Shown: positions 7,912-14,901 of the stretch, piece by piece | Layout of the letters: each line of letters starts with the position of its first letter | Position numbering within the stretch: the stretch's first letter is position 1 | Source of the DNA: Muribaculaceae bacterium Isolate-002 (NCI) | Lineage (GTDB): Bacteria; Bacteroidota; Bacteroidia; Bacteroidales; Muribaculaceae | Assembly (NCBI GenBank): GCA_004102805.1 | Contig: SCEG01000011.1 | Span: 1 to 64,000, forward strand | Reading direction: 5' to 3' | Length of the DNA: 64,000 nucleotides | Made by a program: the position numbers and the translations under genes | Notes under the pieces: generated by a model | Seen by the model: only the letters and a program-made list of their open reading frames with translations | Database searches by the model: none | Told to the model about the DNA's origin: nothing

Positions 7912-8775
7912 ATGGCATATCCGTCTTGTTTGATTGAAGAACTTGCGAAGTACAATGCTAAACCCACTGGTGATATTGAGTGGGACCGTGCTGTTCTGCA
8001 TACCCTCCGCTGTAATGCCCAGTCAGCCGCCTCGTTTGAGAGCATGAGGCTGTCAAGTGCAGTTACAAGAATGAAAGATGAGCAACGCCGTGCGATGCAG
8101 GCGTTCCCCGACCTTTCAGATGAAGAAGTGTATGGATTTCACTGCCGCTTCCTCGTGAGGGTGGCAAATGAAATTCTCGGTCTCCAGTCTCGCAAGTTTG
8201 TCATTGATGACAACAATCGTGACATCCTGCGGTTTCTGCTCCTGTACTTCAACGAGTGTCCTCTTGCCGAAGAGGTATTCCCTGGCCGAGGTTATAAACT
8301 CCACAAGAACCTAATCCTAATGGGTGCTGTCGGTGTCGGTAAAACGCTGCTCATGCAGATTTTTTCCGAGTATCTCCGGCGCGTGGGCAATCCTCGCTAC
8401 TTCCAGTGTGTATCGGTCACGCAGGTTGTCAACCATTACAAGCTGCATAACAACATGGATCTATACACTTACAACGAGGAAGATTTGCGCGGCTTCCAAA
8501 TCAACCCTTACCATATCTGCCTCAACGATATTGGTATGGACAATGCCCCGTTCTATGGAGTTGACACCCTCTCGGTAATGAATGATTTTCTCCACGCTCG
8601 TAATGAATTGTGGTCTAATCTTGCCATTTCCGACCGCCGGTTCACTTACCTCACGACAAATCTCAACGTCAAGCAACTGGGCGATACATTCAAGCGCAAA
8701 GATGCCTTTGGGCGCACGGTTGACCGCTTCAAGACTTTTAATGTAATAGACTGCCCCGGCGAGTCTCGCCGATAA
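7912..8775 (+). CDS. DnaC-like AAA+ helicase loader, 287 aa
   Basis: An AAA+ ATPase core is visible: Walker A GAVGVGKT (about residues 137-145), Walker B ICLNDIG (about 203-208), a sensor-like TYLTTNL (about 243) and a C-terminal DRF/F region with an arginine-finger candidate (FGRTVDRF). This is the organisation of DnaC/DnaI-type loaders, which place the replicative helicase on origin DNA. The phage shows no replicative helicase of its own here, so it may recruit host DnaB. The gene follows the DUF6291 organizer by 14 nt. Confidence 0.8.
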   Translation: MAYPSCLIEELAKYNAKPTGDIEWDRAVLHTLRCNAQSAASFESMRLSSAVTRMKDEQRRAMQAFPDLSDEEVYGFHCRFLVRVANEILGLQSRKFVIDDNNRDILRFLLLYFNECPLAEEVFPGRGYKLHKNLILMGAVGVGKTLLMQIFSEYLRRVGNPRYFQCVSVTQVVNHYKLHNNMDLYTYNEEDLRGFQINPYHICLNDIGMDNAPFYGVDTLSVMNDFLHARNELWSNLAISDRRFTYLTTNLNVKQLGDTFKRKDAFGRTVDRFKTFNVIDCPGESRR

Positions 8776-8787
8776 TCTTATCAAATT

Positions 8788-9015
8788 ATGGATAAAGAAA
8801 TTAACAACTCCGATGTTGCAGGCACACTTCTCTCCGTGGAGCAGACCAACCACTGCGCCGAGCGTGCCTACTGGTGGATGAAAGGTGTTGACAAGGATAC
8901 CGCCGAACGCCTCGGTGTCGCGGATATGGTGAAAAACGTCTTATCCCTCCTCCAAAAGGTTGACAACATCACAATGGATATTCAGATTACAATCAAAAAC
9001 AAAACTCAACAATGA
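8788..9015 (+). CDS. hypothetical protein, 75 aa
   Basis: A small, mostly helical acidic protein (MDKEINNSDVAGTLLSVEQ…). It lies 12 nt after the DnaC-like gene and overlaps the next start by 4 nt (ATGA at 9012). No motifs, cysteine clusters or membrane segments are seen, and no family is recognised. Confidence 0.6.
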   Translation: MDKEINNSDVAGTLLSVEQTNHCAERAYWWMKGVDKDTAERLGVADMVKNVLSLLQKVDNITMDIQITIKNKTQQ

Positions 9016-9383
9016 CAACAGTAACTATCATTTCTATCTGCCTTGCGGTGGTACTGGCTTTCTTTCTCGGACGCTGTATGTACATCGGCAAACGCAGAGC
9101 CAATCGCGTGGTAAAGCAAAAAGATGAAATCAAGAAACTAAACCACCGCTTAGACAAAATTGCCGACTCTTCAAAGTATGACCGATACTATGAAATTGAA
9201 GAGGACGAACTCGGCAATGCTTACAATGTCAATATGAAAGTTTATATCCGCGTATCAACTTACGTAGGAGAGCATATTGACACCGTGTGCTACTGCCTTA
9301 TCAAGTCATTCCCCTTTGAGGATGACAAAGAGTTTGCCCTCAACGAAGCCACTGAATTACTTGATAAACTCAACGAAAGATGA
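9012..9383 (+). CDS. membrane-anchored hypothetical protein, 123 aa
   Basis: The N-terminus holds one hydrophobic helix (about residues 3-20, VTIISICLAVVLAFFLG), then a basic stretch and a short coiled coil (about 35-55), followed by a soluble alpha/beta C-terminal part. The predicted topology is a single inner-membrane anchor with a cytoplasmic domain. It is coupled by 4-nt overlaps to the genes on both sides. Function is not recognised. Confidence 0.6.
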   Translation: MTTVTIISICLAVVLAFFLGRCMYIGKRRANRVVKQKDEIKKLNHRLDKIADSSKYDRYYEIEEDELGNAYNVNMKVYIRVSTYVGEHIDTVCYCLIKSFPFEDDKEFALNEATELLDKLNER

Positions 9384-9805
9384 AAGCACTTACAGCATCT
9401 AACATTTATCAAAGCAATCGGTTGATTTGTTACGGCGTTGACACGAATACCGCAGATATGTTTTGGCAAGTTCCAGTAACAGTATCTCAGAAACGACAAG
9501 GCGAACATATACTTTTAATCCGACATGGAGAATATGAACTCTACCCCGGTGACATTCCTGCATGGTCTTTATCTGCATTACTCACATCCGTACTGCCAGC
9601 ACGCGTCGAGATAGGATCATTAAAGGCCGAATTAAGACTTTCCACACGACTCACCGATAATGGTAACTGTATATGGGGCATCTCTTACCAATTTGGTGAG
9701 ACGCCGATGTGCTACCATGAATCCGCCGATCCAATTCAAGCGTGCATTGAAATGATTGAATGGCTTGCTAAACATAGGCGTGCCGACAAAATCTATTTCC
9801 TCTAA
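9380..9805 (+). CDS. hypothetical protein, 141 aa
   Basis: A soluble, mixed alpha/beta protein (MKALTASNIYQSNRLICYGVD…) that overlaps the preceding gene by 4 nt (ATGA at 9380). Its 3' half includes a helix ECxIEMIEWLAKH-like region near the C-terminus. It is slightly more A/T-rich than its neighbours, which may point to separate acquisition. No family is recognised. Confidence 0.55.
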   Translation: MKALTASNIYQSNRLICYGVDTNTADMFWQVPVTVSQKRQGEHILLIRHGEYELYPGDIPAWSLSALLTSVLPARVEIGSLKAELRLSTRLTDNGNCIWGISYQFGETPMCYHESADPIQACIEMIEWLAKHRRADKIYFL

Positions 9806-9817
9806 ATCAATAATGGT

Positions 9818-10129
9818 ATGAGTTACTTTGAAGACAATTACGACTATTTGGTTTACGGGCCAAGACTTCGCCACGATTATTTAAGTCGGCAGGCGTATGA
9901 GAGACAAAAGAAGTTAAAGCAGGCTGCAGAAATTGACAACCGAGAACGAGCATTAAAGAACAAAGTTTGGAGATACTGGTCATCAGGTATCAATATTTCA
10001 AGCATGACTATTGAGCATCTTGAACGCGCTATCAAACTATGTCTCGATAACCCCACTAATCCTCGGTATGACGGTTTTCTCCCTTTGTTGCAAGAACGTC
10101 TGAAGTATAAGAAATCAAACTTGAAATAG
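9818..10129 (+). CDS. hypothetical basic helical protein, 103 aa
   Basis: The protein is rich in K/R/Y and helical (…YERQKKLKQAAEIDNRERALKNKVWRYW…), with a second conserved-looking half (IEHLERAIKLCLDNPTNPRYDGFLPLLQERL). It follows its neighbour by 12 nt and precedes the YopX-family gene by 3 nt. Its charge would suit nucleic-acid or protein binding. No family is recognised. Confidence 0.55.
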   Translation: MSYFEDNYDYLVYGPRLRHDYLSRQAYERQKKLKQAAEIDNRERALKNKVWRYWSSGINISSMTIEHLERAIKLCLDNPTNPRYDGFLPLLQERLKYKKSNLK

Positions 10130-10132
10130 AGC

Positions 10133-10582
10133 ATGAGAGAAATAAAATTCAGAGGCAAACATCAAGATACTGGCGAATGGCTCTATGGCGTGCTATGTAT
10201 CAGTTCCGTCCACGACCCCAATATTTGTTGGGTTGATGAAGAATTGGTCGTAATAGATACTCCTATCATTCGCCCGGACACCATAGGTCAGTTCACTGGC
10301 TTGAAAGACGGCAACCGCAAAGAAGTCTATGAGGGCGATATAGTCATGACTTACGTCCTTTTCGTTGACGAAGAGGAAATGCAGCGAGAGTTTTGGCGCG
10401 TAGGCGAGGTGCGTTTCATCACTGGAGGTTTCCGTCTTACCAACTGCACCAACTATGATGACTGTCGCATGGAAGAAAAGTCCGACATTCAACCCTCTCC
10501 TAAATCAACATTCTCATTCCCTGCTTATCGCTCCGAAGTAATAGGAAACGTATTTGATAACCCCATTTTAATTAACAAATAA
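10133..10582 (+). CDS. YopX-family protein, 149 aa
   Basis: The start MREIKFRGK…TGEWLYG, the central IRPDTIGQFTGLKD.NRKEVYEGDIV and the C-terminal EVIGNVFDNP are hallmarks of the YopX family, named from Bacillus phage SPbeta and widespread in phages. The protein is all-beta and assembles into oligomers in known structures; its function is unknown. The next gene, the diversified 194-aa protein, starts 2 nt after its stop, so the two are almost certainly co-translated. Confidence 0.85.
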   Translation: MREIKFRGKHQDTGEWLYGVLCISSVHDPNICWVDEELVVIDTPIIRPDTIGQFTGLKDGNRKEVYEGDIVMTYVLFVDEEEMQREFWRVGEVRFITGGFRLTNCTNYDDCRMEEKSDIQPSPKSTFSFPAYRSEVIGNVFDNPILINK

Positions 10583-10584
10583 CA

Positions 10585-11169
10585 ATGAAAAATCCCGAAT
10601 TAAAAGACATCAAAGCTGCCTACGAGGTAGCCGATGAAAACGGAAAGAAGATGCTCCGCGCTCTCTATCCCGAAGTGTTTACCACCGAAACCGCCGACAA
10701 CCGCCCCGTCACCGCGCGTATCAAGACCTTTGAGGACGCTTGCAAGGCCCTCGGCAATCATCCCCTCGTAAACCACTACCGCTACCTCGTGGAGGAAGCG
10801 GAGAAGCAAATGGACGAGACCGGCGCAGACATTGTGGCGTTCCTCAAACTCCGTATCGTAGCAGCCGCCCTCAATGAGGGTTGGACTCCCGATTGGGGAA
10901 ACAAGGATCAGCGCAAGTGGTATCCGTGGTTCTATATCCTCACCGAGCAGGAGTACAACGACCTTGATGAGGAGGAGAGGTGCCGTGTGGTTGGTCGTGC
11001 GTACAGCAGTGCGAATGCGAATGGCGGTCTCGTTTGTGCGGGCGCGAGCAACGTTTCTTCGCACTCGTACACGAGCCACGGCTCTCGGCTCGCCTTCAAA
11101 TCTTCAGAACTGGCTGAATACTGCGCAAGGCAGTTCGGCGAATTGTGGGCCGCGTTCCTCATCGCTTGA
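10585..11169 (+). CDS. DGR-diversified variable protein 2 (194 aa, C-lectin-like)
   Basis: Residues about 132-169 are encoded by the second variable repeat of the retroelement at 22.3-24.5 kb. The codons match the template except at template adenines, giving …GRAYSSANANGG…GSRLAF in place of the template's Asn-rich version. The N-terminal 100 residues are helical and acidic; WTPDWG…WYPWF (about 95-113) precedes the repeat. The tail FKSSELAEYCARQFGELW is conserved, from memory, in a family of small Bacteroidetes phage proteins that usually read GSRLCF there. A C-type-lectin-like fold is inferred from DGR targets in general. There is no signal peptide, and the gene sits between YopX and a zinc-finger gene in the early operon, so it may be cytoplasmic and non-structural. 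Confidence 0.85.
   Translation: MKNPELKDIKAAYEVADENGKKMLRALYPEVFTTETADNRPVTARIKTFEDACKALGNHPLVNHYRYLVEEAEKQMDETGADIVAFLKLRIVAAALNEGWTPDWGNKDQRKWYPWFYILTEQEYNDLDEEERCRVVGRAYSSANANGGLVCAGASNVSSHSYTSHGSRLAFKSSELAEYCARQFGELWAAFLIA
10980..11091 (+). repeat. DGR variable repeat 2 (VR2)
   Basis: This 112-nt segment aligns without gaps to the reverse complement of the template repeat at 24148-24259. I count 11 differences and all are at template adenines (AAC to TAC, AGC, CAC or GGC; AAT to AGT; TAT to TGT). Positions that are C, G or T in the template are identical. The invariant 3' end GGCTCTCGGCTC is the likely start of the initiation (IMH) region, and GCCTTC follows directly. Confidence 0.95.
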
Positions 11170-11187
11170 AACATCCAACACTATTAT

Positions 11188-11211
11188 GGCCGCCGGTCAC
11201 GTCCGGCGGCC
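11188..11211 (+). promoter_or_regulatory. perfect GC-rich hairpin downstream of VR2
   Basis: GGCCGCCGG and CCGGCGGCC form a perfect 9-bp stem with a 6-nt loop, 19 nt after the stop codon of the diversified gene and about 96 nt after VR2. A T-tract does not follow, so it is a poor intrinsic terminator. In well-studied DGRs a hairpin or cruciform 3' of the VR assists retrohoming; a similar hairpin lies after VR1, which favours that reading. Confidence 0.6.
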
Positions 11212-11239
11212 GATTTCCCAAAACTAAAAAGAAAGAACA

Positions 11240-11620
11240 ATGAGCAAACAGCAATGTGAAATCTGCGGTCAGATGAAGTCACAGCAGGAAATGTCAAAAT
11301 CATACAAGCACCGCTGTAAGGAGTGCGTGGCGCGTCTCACCCGGATTGAGCGCAAAGCCGCCAAACAAAAGGCTGAACACCTCGCCGAGATACTGGAGGG
11401 GACCGGTTACGAAGTTGTCTCTCCTGCCGTTGTCCGCAATGAGCGTCTCGCAGTTGCCACAGCCGCCATGCAGGGAATACTCTCCAACGACCGATTGGTG
11501 AATTTAGTAGATCGCTATAATGGTGGCATAGAGAACGGCGTGGTAAAATTTGCCCTCAGTATCACCGACAAACTCCTCGCCGAGATAGACAATAAGAAAG
11601 GAGGTAGCAATGCTGATTGA
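11240..11620 (+). CDS. zinc-ribbon-type small protein, 126 aa
   Basis: The N-terminus has two CxxC motifs (CEIC at about residues 6-9 and CKEC at about 29-32, with basic residues between), typical of a small treble-clef/zinc-ribbon that binds DNA or RNA. The rest is helical, with a charged coiled coil (RIERKAAKQKAEHLAEIL). It starts 29 nt after the VR2 hairpin and overlaps the next gene by 11 nt. The cellular target is unknown. Confidence 0.6.
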   Translation: MSKQQCEICGQMKSQQEMSKSYKHRCKECVARLTRIERKAAKQKAEHLAEILEGTGYEVVSPAVVRNERLAVATAAMQGILSNDRLVNLVDRYNGGIENGVVKFALSITDKLLAEIDNKKGGSNAD

Positions 11621-11906
11621 AATTCTCTCTCACTTCGCGTCAGTAATCTTTACTGCCGTGGTAATCTTTCTCATCATCCTGCTCATCAATCGCTATGAGC
11701 GCAAAAGACACGAGAAATACCACATTACTATCGAGTACAGAAACTTCCTGTTCTATTATAGCAACATGGAAGATTGTCTGAACCAACTCAACGAACTGGG
11801 CGCAGATGGTTGGGAAATTGCAACCTGCGCAGGCGAAGATAGTTTTGCAGCTTACCTCATCCTCAAACGTGAAACCCTCCACACATCAAAGTCAAATGGA
11901 AAGTAG
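11610..11906 (+). CDS. membrane-anchored DUF4177-like protein, 98 aa
   Basis: A single N-terminal TM helix (about residues 8-26, FASVIFTAVVIFLIILL) is followed by a basic segment and a compact domain ending …NQLNELGADGWEIATCAG…YLILKRE. The phrase NELG.DGWE. resembles the DUF4177/YcxB-like small domain found after membrane anchors. The function is unknown. It overlaps neighbours on both sides by about 11 nt, a compact early-operon arrangement. Confidence 0.6.
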   Translation: MLIEILSHFASVIFTAVVIFLIILLINRYERKRHEKYHITIEYRNFLFYYSNMEDCLNQLNELGADGWEIATCAGEDSFAAYLILKRETLHTSKSNGK

Positions 11907-12345
11907 ATTTTTCATAGTTCCTCAAAAAGGTCATACCTTTTCTGCCGAAGATAAACAAAGAATTGAAGCCGACTTGAAAGAGCATTACGGCCCCGATGTG
12001 AAGTTTTCTTTCTTTGATGGCAATGCAATAGTGGGAGATTATGAACCATTAGTTCAGCAAAAATATGAGGCTCCGGCAAAAGATACTCCCCAAGTTTTCT
12101 ATGGATTATCCGTATTGCATGGCGATCTACCCTCACAAAGGGAATGGATGGAGTCTATACCAATGCACGATAATAGCGGTTCTTTCCGTCCTGTCTTTTG
12201 TGGCCAGGTCAGCGAAGAATTGGTCTCACGTTACAACCTCCTCCCATATTCATATAGCGTAATTCCTCGCCCATACTCATGTATTTACAACCGATACCCC
12301 TCAGTATTTCAGTTTAACTATGGCAAATGTACCAGACAACCATGA
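11896..12345 (+). CDS. hypothetical protein, 149 aa
   Basis: I start this at ATG 11896 (MESRFFIVPQKGHTF…), which overlaps the preceding stop; an in-frame ATG at 11806 would reach far into the upstream gene. The N-terminal half is alpha/beta (…EADLKEHYGPDVKFSFFDGNAIVGDYEP…) and the C-terminal half is rich in Tyr, Pro and Ser. It ends in an ATGA overlap with the next gene at 12342. No family is recognised. Confidence 0.55.
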   Translation: MESRFFIVPQKGHTFSAEDKQRIEADLKEHYGPDVKFSFFDGNAIVGDYEPLVQQKYEAPAKDTPQVFYGLSVLHGDLPSQREWMESIPMHDNSGSFRPVFCGQVSEELVSRYNLLPYSYSVIPRPYSCIYNRYPSVFQFNYGKCTRQP

Positions 12346-12572
12346 GTACAATCAGCAAGCAACTCGCCCTTATCCTCGTTAAGGAGGTCATCGCCGAGAA
12401 ACGAAACAACAAAATCCATCCCGACTATGCCCTCGGACTGGAAGTCGGAGCGAAGATTACCGAAGCGTTAAATGAACTGGTCGCTGACGGCTCGCTAATC
12501 GAACGTCAAGCCTCCGTCAATCGCCTCCCTGCTTATGAGATACCCCAAACGCCGAGCCAACCTGCTCTATAA
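12342..12572 (+). CDS. hypothetical protein, 76 aa
   Basis: A small helical protein (MSTISKQLALILVKEVIAEKRNNK…), with a regular amphipathic helix near residues 30-55 (EVGAKITEALNELVADG). I chose ATG 12342 because it forms an ATGA overlap with the previous stop; an ATG five codons upstream is also in frame. Its last 38 nt overlap the next small gene. No family is assigned. Confidence 0.55.
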   Translation: MSTISKQLALILVKEVIAEKRNNKIHPDYALGLEVGAKITEALNELVADGSLIERQASVNRLPAYEIPQTPSQPAL

Positions 12573-12711
12573 GCTGCGCCGTAAGGGGATTGAAGCCGAC
12601 ACCAAACAACGTGTTATCTTCATCCCCTACGGTGAGCAACCGCAACAATACATTCAAGCCGTCCGGCTCTGCCGTGAGTTTTATTTCAACATCCAATACA
12701 TAATCACATGA
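12535..12711 (+). CDS. hypothetical basic protein, 58 aa
   Basis: A short ORF (MRYPKRRANLLYKLRRKGIE…) in another frame overlapping the previous gene by 38 nt, with its stop overlapping the next start by 4 nt (ATGA at 12708). It is strongly basic at the N-terminus and ends in an aromatic/hydrophobic segment. The precise coupling at the 3' end and the phage-like small size support real coding. The function is unknown. Confidence 0.5.
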   Translation: MRYPKRRANLLYKLRRKGIEADTKQRVIFIPYGEQPQQYIQAVRLCREFYFNIQYIIT

Positions 12712-12965
12712 CAACTCCCCACAAGGTAAAATATCCCATCTGCGGATTGTGTGAAAACTTCCGTTGGATTAGCCTTGCACCTCAACACGGAGAATGTGTT
12801 GTTATCCCCGGCGAACGCTCACCGCAATCCGACCCCTGCGATAATTACCGCTGTGGCTACAACGAAGGGACAATCAAATCATACATAGAACTCGGTCAGC
12901 GGTTAGCCGACATCGACCTAAACACTAAAAACATCATTCCGATATATGACACTCCGCGTCTTTGA
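12708..12965 (+). CDS. cysteine-containing hypothetical protein, 85 aa
   Basis: The pattern CGLCENF (about residues 12-18) and two more cysteines (DPCDNYRC) suggest a small zinc- or metal-binding fold. Its 3' end overlaps the methyltransferase start by 20 nt. A role in DNA modification together with the methyltransferase is only suggested by the coupling. Confidence 0.55.
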   Translation: MTTPHKVKYPICGLCENFRWISLAPQHGECVVIPGERSPQSDPCDNYRCGYNEGTIKSYIELGQRLADIDLNTKNIIPIYDTPRL

Positions 12966-14487
12966 AGCCTTTGCAGGCTACGGCTCACAATCAATCGCCC
13001 TCGGACTTCTCGCCGAGGCTTTCCCCGATTTCCGCTTTCAGACTGTCGGAATATCGGAATTTGACAAGTACGCAATCAAAGCCTACACCGCTCTCCACGG
13101 CTCAACAATACCCAACCACGGAGATATTACCAAGATTGACTGGACACAGACAGCCGATTTTGACCTCCTCACATACTCGTTTCCCTGCCAAGACATTTCT
13201 TCAGCAGGTAAACAGCGCGGTTTCTCCGAGGGAAGCGGAACGCGTTCCTCCTGCCTATGGGCCTGCGCCAACGCCATTGAAAAGAAACGTCCGAAGTTCC
13301 TGCTCATGGAGAATGTAAAAGCACTCACGCAAACCAAATTCGCCGATGACTTCCGGCGTTGGCGCGAGTGGCTCATCAAGCAGGGATATAAGAACTACTA
13401 CACAATCCTCAACGCAAAGGACTACGGCGTACCGCAGAACCGTGAGCGTGTCTTTATGGTCTCGTTCCTCGGCGATCATACGCCTTACTCTTTCCCCAAG
13501 CCGTTTGAACTCACCCGGCGGCTGAAACACGTCCTGGAAGATGAAGTTGAGGAGAAATACTGGTTGAAGCCGGAGCAGATACGCGCTATCATCAACCACA
13601 ACGAGCGCGAGCAGTCCGAGGGTTGCGGTTTCAAAACCAACTTTCAGATCGGCGAGGGTATCAGCGGTGCAATCAAGACAAAGGAGGGGAGCCGCGAATA
13701 TGACACCTACATCAAAGTTCCCACCTACGGTTTGCGAAGATTGAATGAGGTGATTGAAGAAGGTATGATTGACCCCGAAGAAACGCTGTTTATTGACGCT
13801 TATAATAAGCGAATAAATCCCGATATATTCGGTACTCTTTGCGCAAGAAGTATGGCAGCTGGGAACTATCTTATCTCTGACCCTCGCGGTTGCGCAATGC
13901 GTGGCCGCCCCGATGCCTCCGGGCGCAATGCACAGCAGATTGAACTCGGCTCTGACATCGCCAACGCCCTTACCTCCGTCCAAAAGGACAGCATGGTTGC
14001 CGAACCGCGCGTCATACAGGTTGGCAACCTCATCGAGGAGTCCAACTATAAGAACCCACAGCGCGGACGTGTATATTCCATTGAGGGAATTGCGCCTTGC
14101 CTAAACTGCAACGAGGGGGGGCAGCGTGAAGTCAAGATATTACAGCGCGCCCACGGCTTCGCCAAAGGCGGTGTGTATGACGTTGCGCCCGCGCTCACCT
14201 CCTCCAAATGGCAGGACAATAATTTTGCGATTATTGAATACTGGATACGCAAACTCACTCCGCGCGAATGCTTCCGTCTCATGGACGTTCCCGAACACCT
14301 CATTGACCGCCTCCTCTCCGCAGGCATCTCCAACAGCCAACTCTATAAACTGGCAGGCAACTCAATCGTGGTGGCAGTCCTTTACCACATCTTCCGCAAG
14401 ATGTTCACCGAGACTGCAAAGGAATACGGCGCACCGATCGCCCACAGCCATGAAGCACCCATAATTCAGCAACTATCGCTTTTCTAA
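12946..14487 (+). CDS. DNA cytosine-5 methyltransferase, 513 aa
   Basis: Canonical C5-MTase motifs are present in order: motif I FAGYGS (about residues 9-14, SAM binding), motif IV FPCQ (catalytic Cys near residue 81), motif VI MENVK (about 121), motif VIII region YGVPQNRERVF (about 161-171), and motifs IX/X at the C-terminus (…LAGNSIVV…). A long variable middle (about 190-430) is the target-recognition region and is larger than in typical Dcm, so the site is unknown. No endonuclease gene is adjacent, so it is a solitary methylase, probably protecting phage DNA from restriction. Confidence 0.9.
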   Translation: MTLRVFEAFAGYGSQSIALGLLAEAFPDFRFQTVGISEFDKYAIKAYTALHGSTIPNHGDITKIDWTQTADFDLLTYSFPCQDISSAGKQRGFSEGSGTRSSCLWACANAIEKKRPKFLLMENVKALTQTKFADDFRRWREWLIKQGYKNYYTILNAKDYGVPQNRERVFMVSFLGDHTPYSFPKPFELTRRLKHVLEDEVEEKYWLKPEQIRAIINHNEREQSEGCGFKTNFQIGEGISGAIKTKEGSREYDTYIKVPTYGLRRLNEVIEEGMIDPEETLFIDAYNKRINPDIFGTLCARSMAAGNYLISDPRGCAMRGRPDASGRNAQQIELGSDIANALTSVQKDSMVAEPRVIQVGNLIEESNYKNPQRGRVYSIEGIAPCLNCNEGGQREVKILQRAHGFAKGGVYDVAPALTSSKWQDNNFAIIEYWIRKLTPRECFRLMDVPEHLIDRLLSAGISNSQLYKLAGNSIVVAVLYHIFRKMFTETAKEYGAPIAHSHEAPIIQQLSLF

Positions 14488-14517
14488 ACTTAAAACAACC
14501 GACACCGCTTTATCACC

Positions 14518-14525
14518 TAACTTTG
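14518..14525 (+). promoter_or_regulatory. candidate late promoter (-7 box TAACTTTG)
   Basis: The sequence TAACTTTG matches the Bacteroidetes -7 consensus TAnnTTTG. It sits only 4 nt before the ATG of the next gene (14530), so the transcription start would be at or near the A of that ATG. This could give a leaderless or nearly leaderless message. A convincing -33 TTTG is not seen. The same motif precedes several other late operons in this window. Confidence 0.55.
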
Positions 14526-14529
14526 CCAA

Positions 14530-14901
14530 ATGATTAAACTATTGGAACATACTCGCCGACCCGACATAACCTTTTGTCGCAACGGTCGCATTTACATCAC
14601 GGCACGAGTGGCGCGCCTGCTATCCCTGCGTCCGGGCGATGCGCTCAACATCGCCGTGAGCAACGGCGAGTATCTCCTGCACGCCATTCACCTTCATAAT
14701 GCAATAGGCCGCCACGAGGCGCAATGCTTCCCCACAAAGAAAGGCAGGGGAAATAATCTCTCTGCCAACTCCGTGCGCTTGTGTCGCGCCCTCCTTAATT
14801 CGGTAGGGGTCACTGCTGACCGCGCTTCATATATGATTGGCGAAGCCTTTGTGCAGGACTCCGTGACGTATGTTCCAATCATAACCCTGCATCCGCTATG
14901 A
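14530..14901 (+). CDS. hypothetical protein, 123 aa, possibly AbrB-like
   Basis: The first part (ITFCRNGRIYITARVARLLSLRPGDALNIAVSNGEYLLHA) looks like a swapped-hairpin AbrB/SpoVT-type strand pattern, although other beta-rich small folds would fit. It is the first gene of the 14.5-17.75 kb unit and overlaps the big virion gene by 4 nt (ATGA at 14898). It might be an accessory of that protein. Confidence in function is low. Confidence 0.5.
   Translation: MIKLLEHTRRPDITFCRNGRIYITARVARLLSLRPGDALNIAVSNGEYLLHAIHLHNAIGRHEAQCFPTKKGRGNNLSANSVRLCRALLNSVGVTADRASYMIGEAFVQDSVTYVPIITLHPL

Noticed and set aside
13255..13983. 242-codon ORF antisense to the methyltransferase
   Set aside because: It lies wholly inside a gene with intact catalytic motifs; the translation shows no domain-like pattern.
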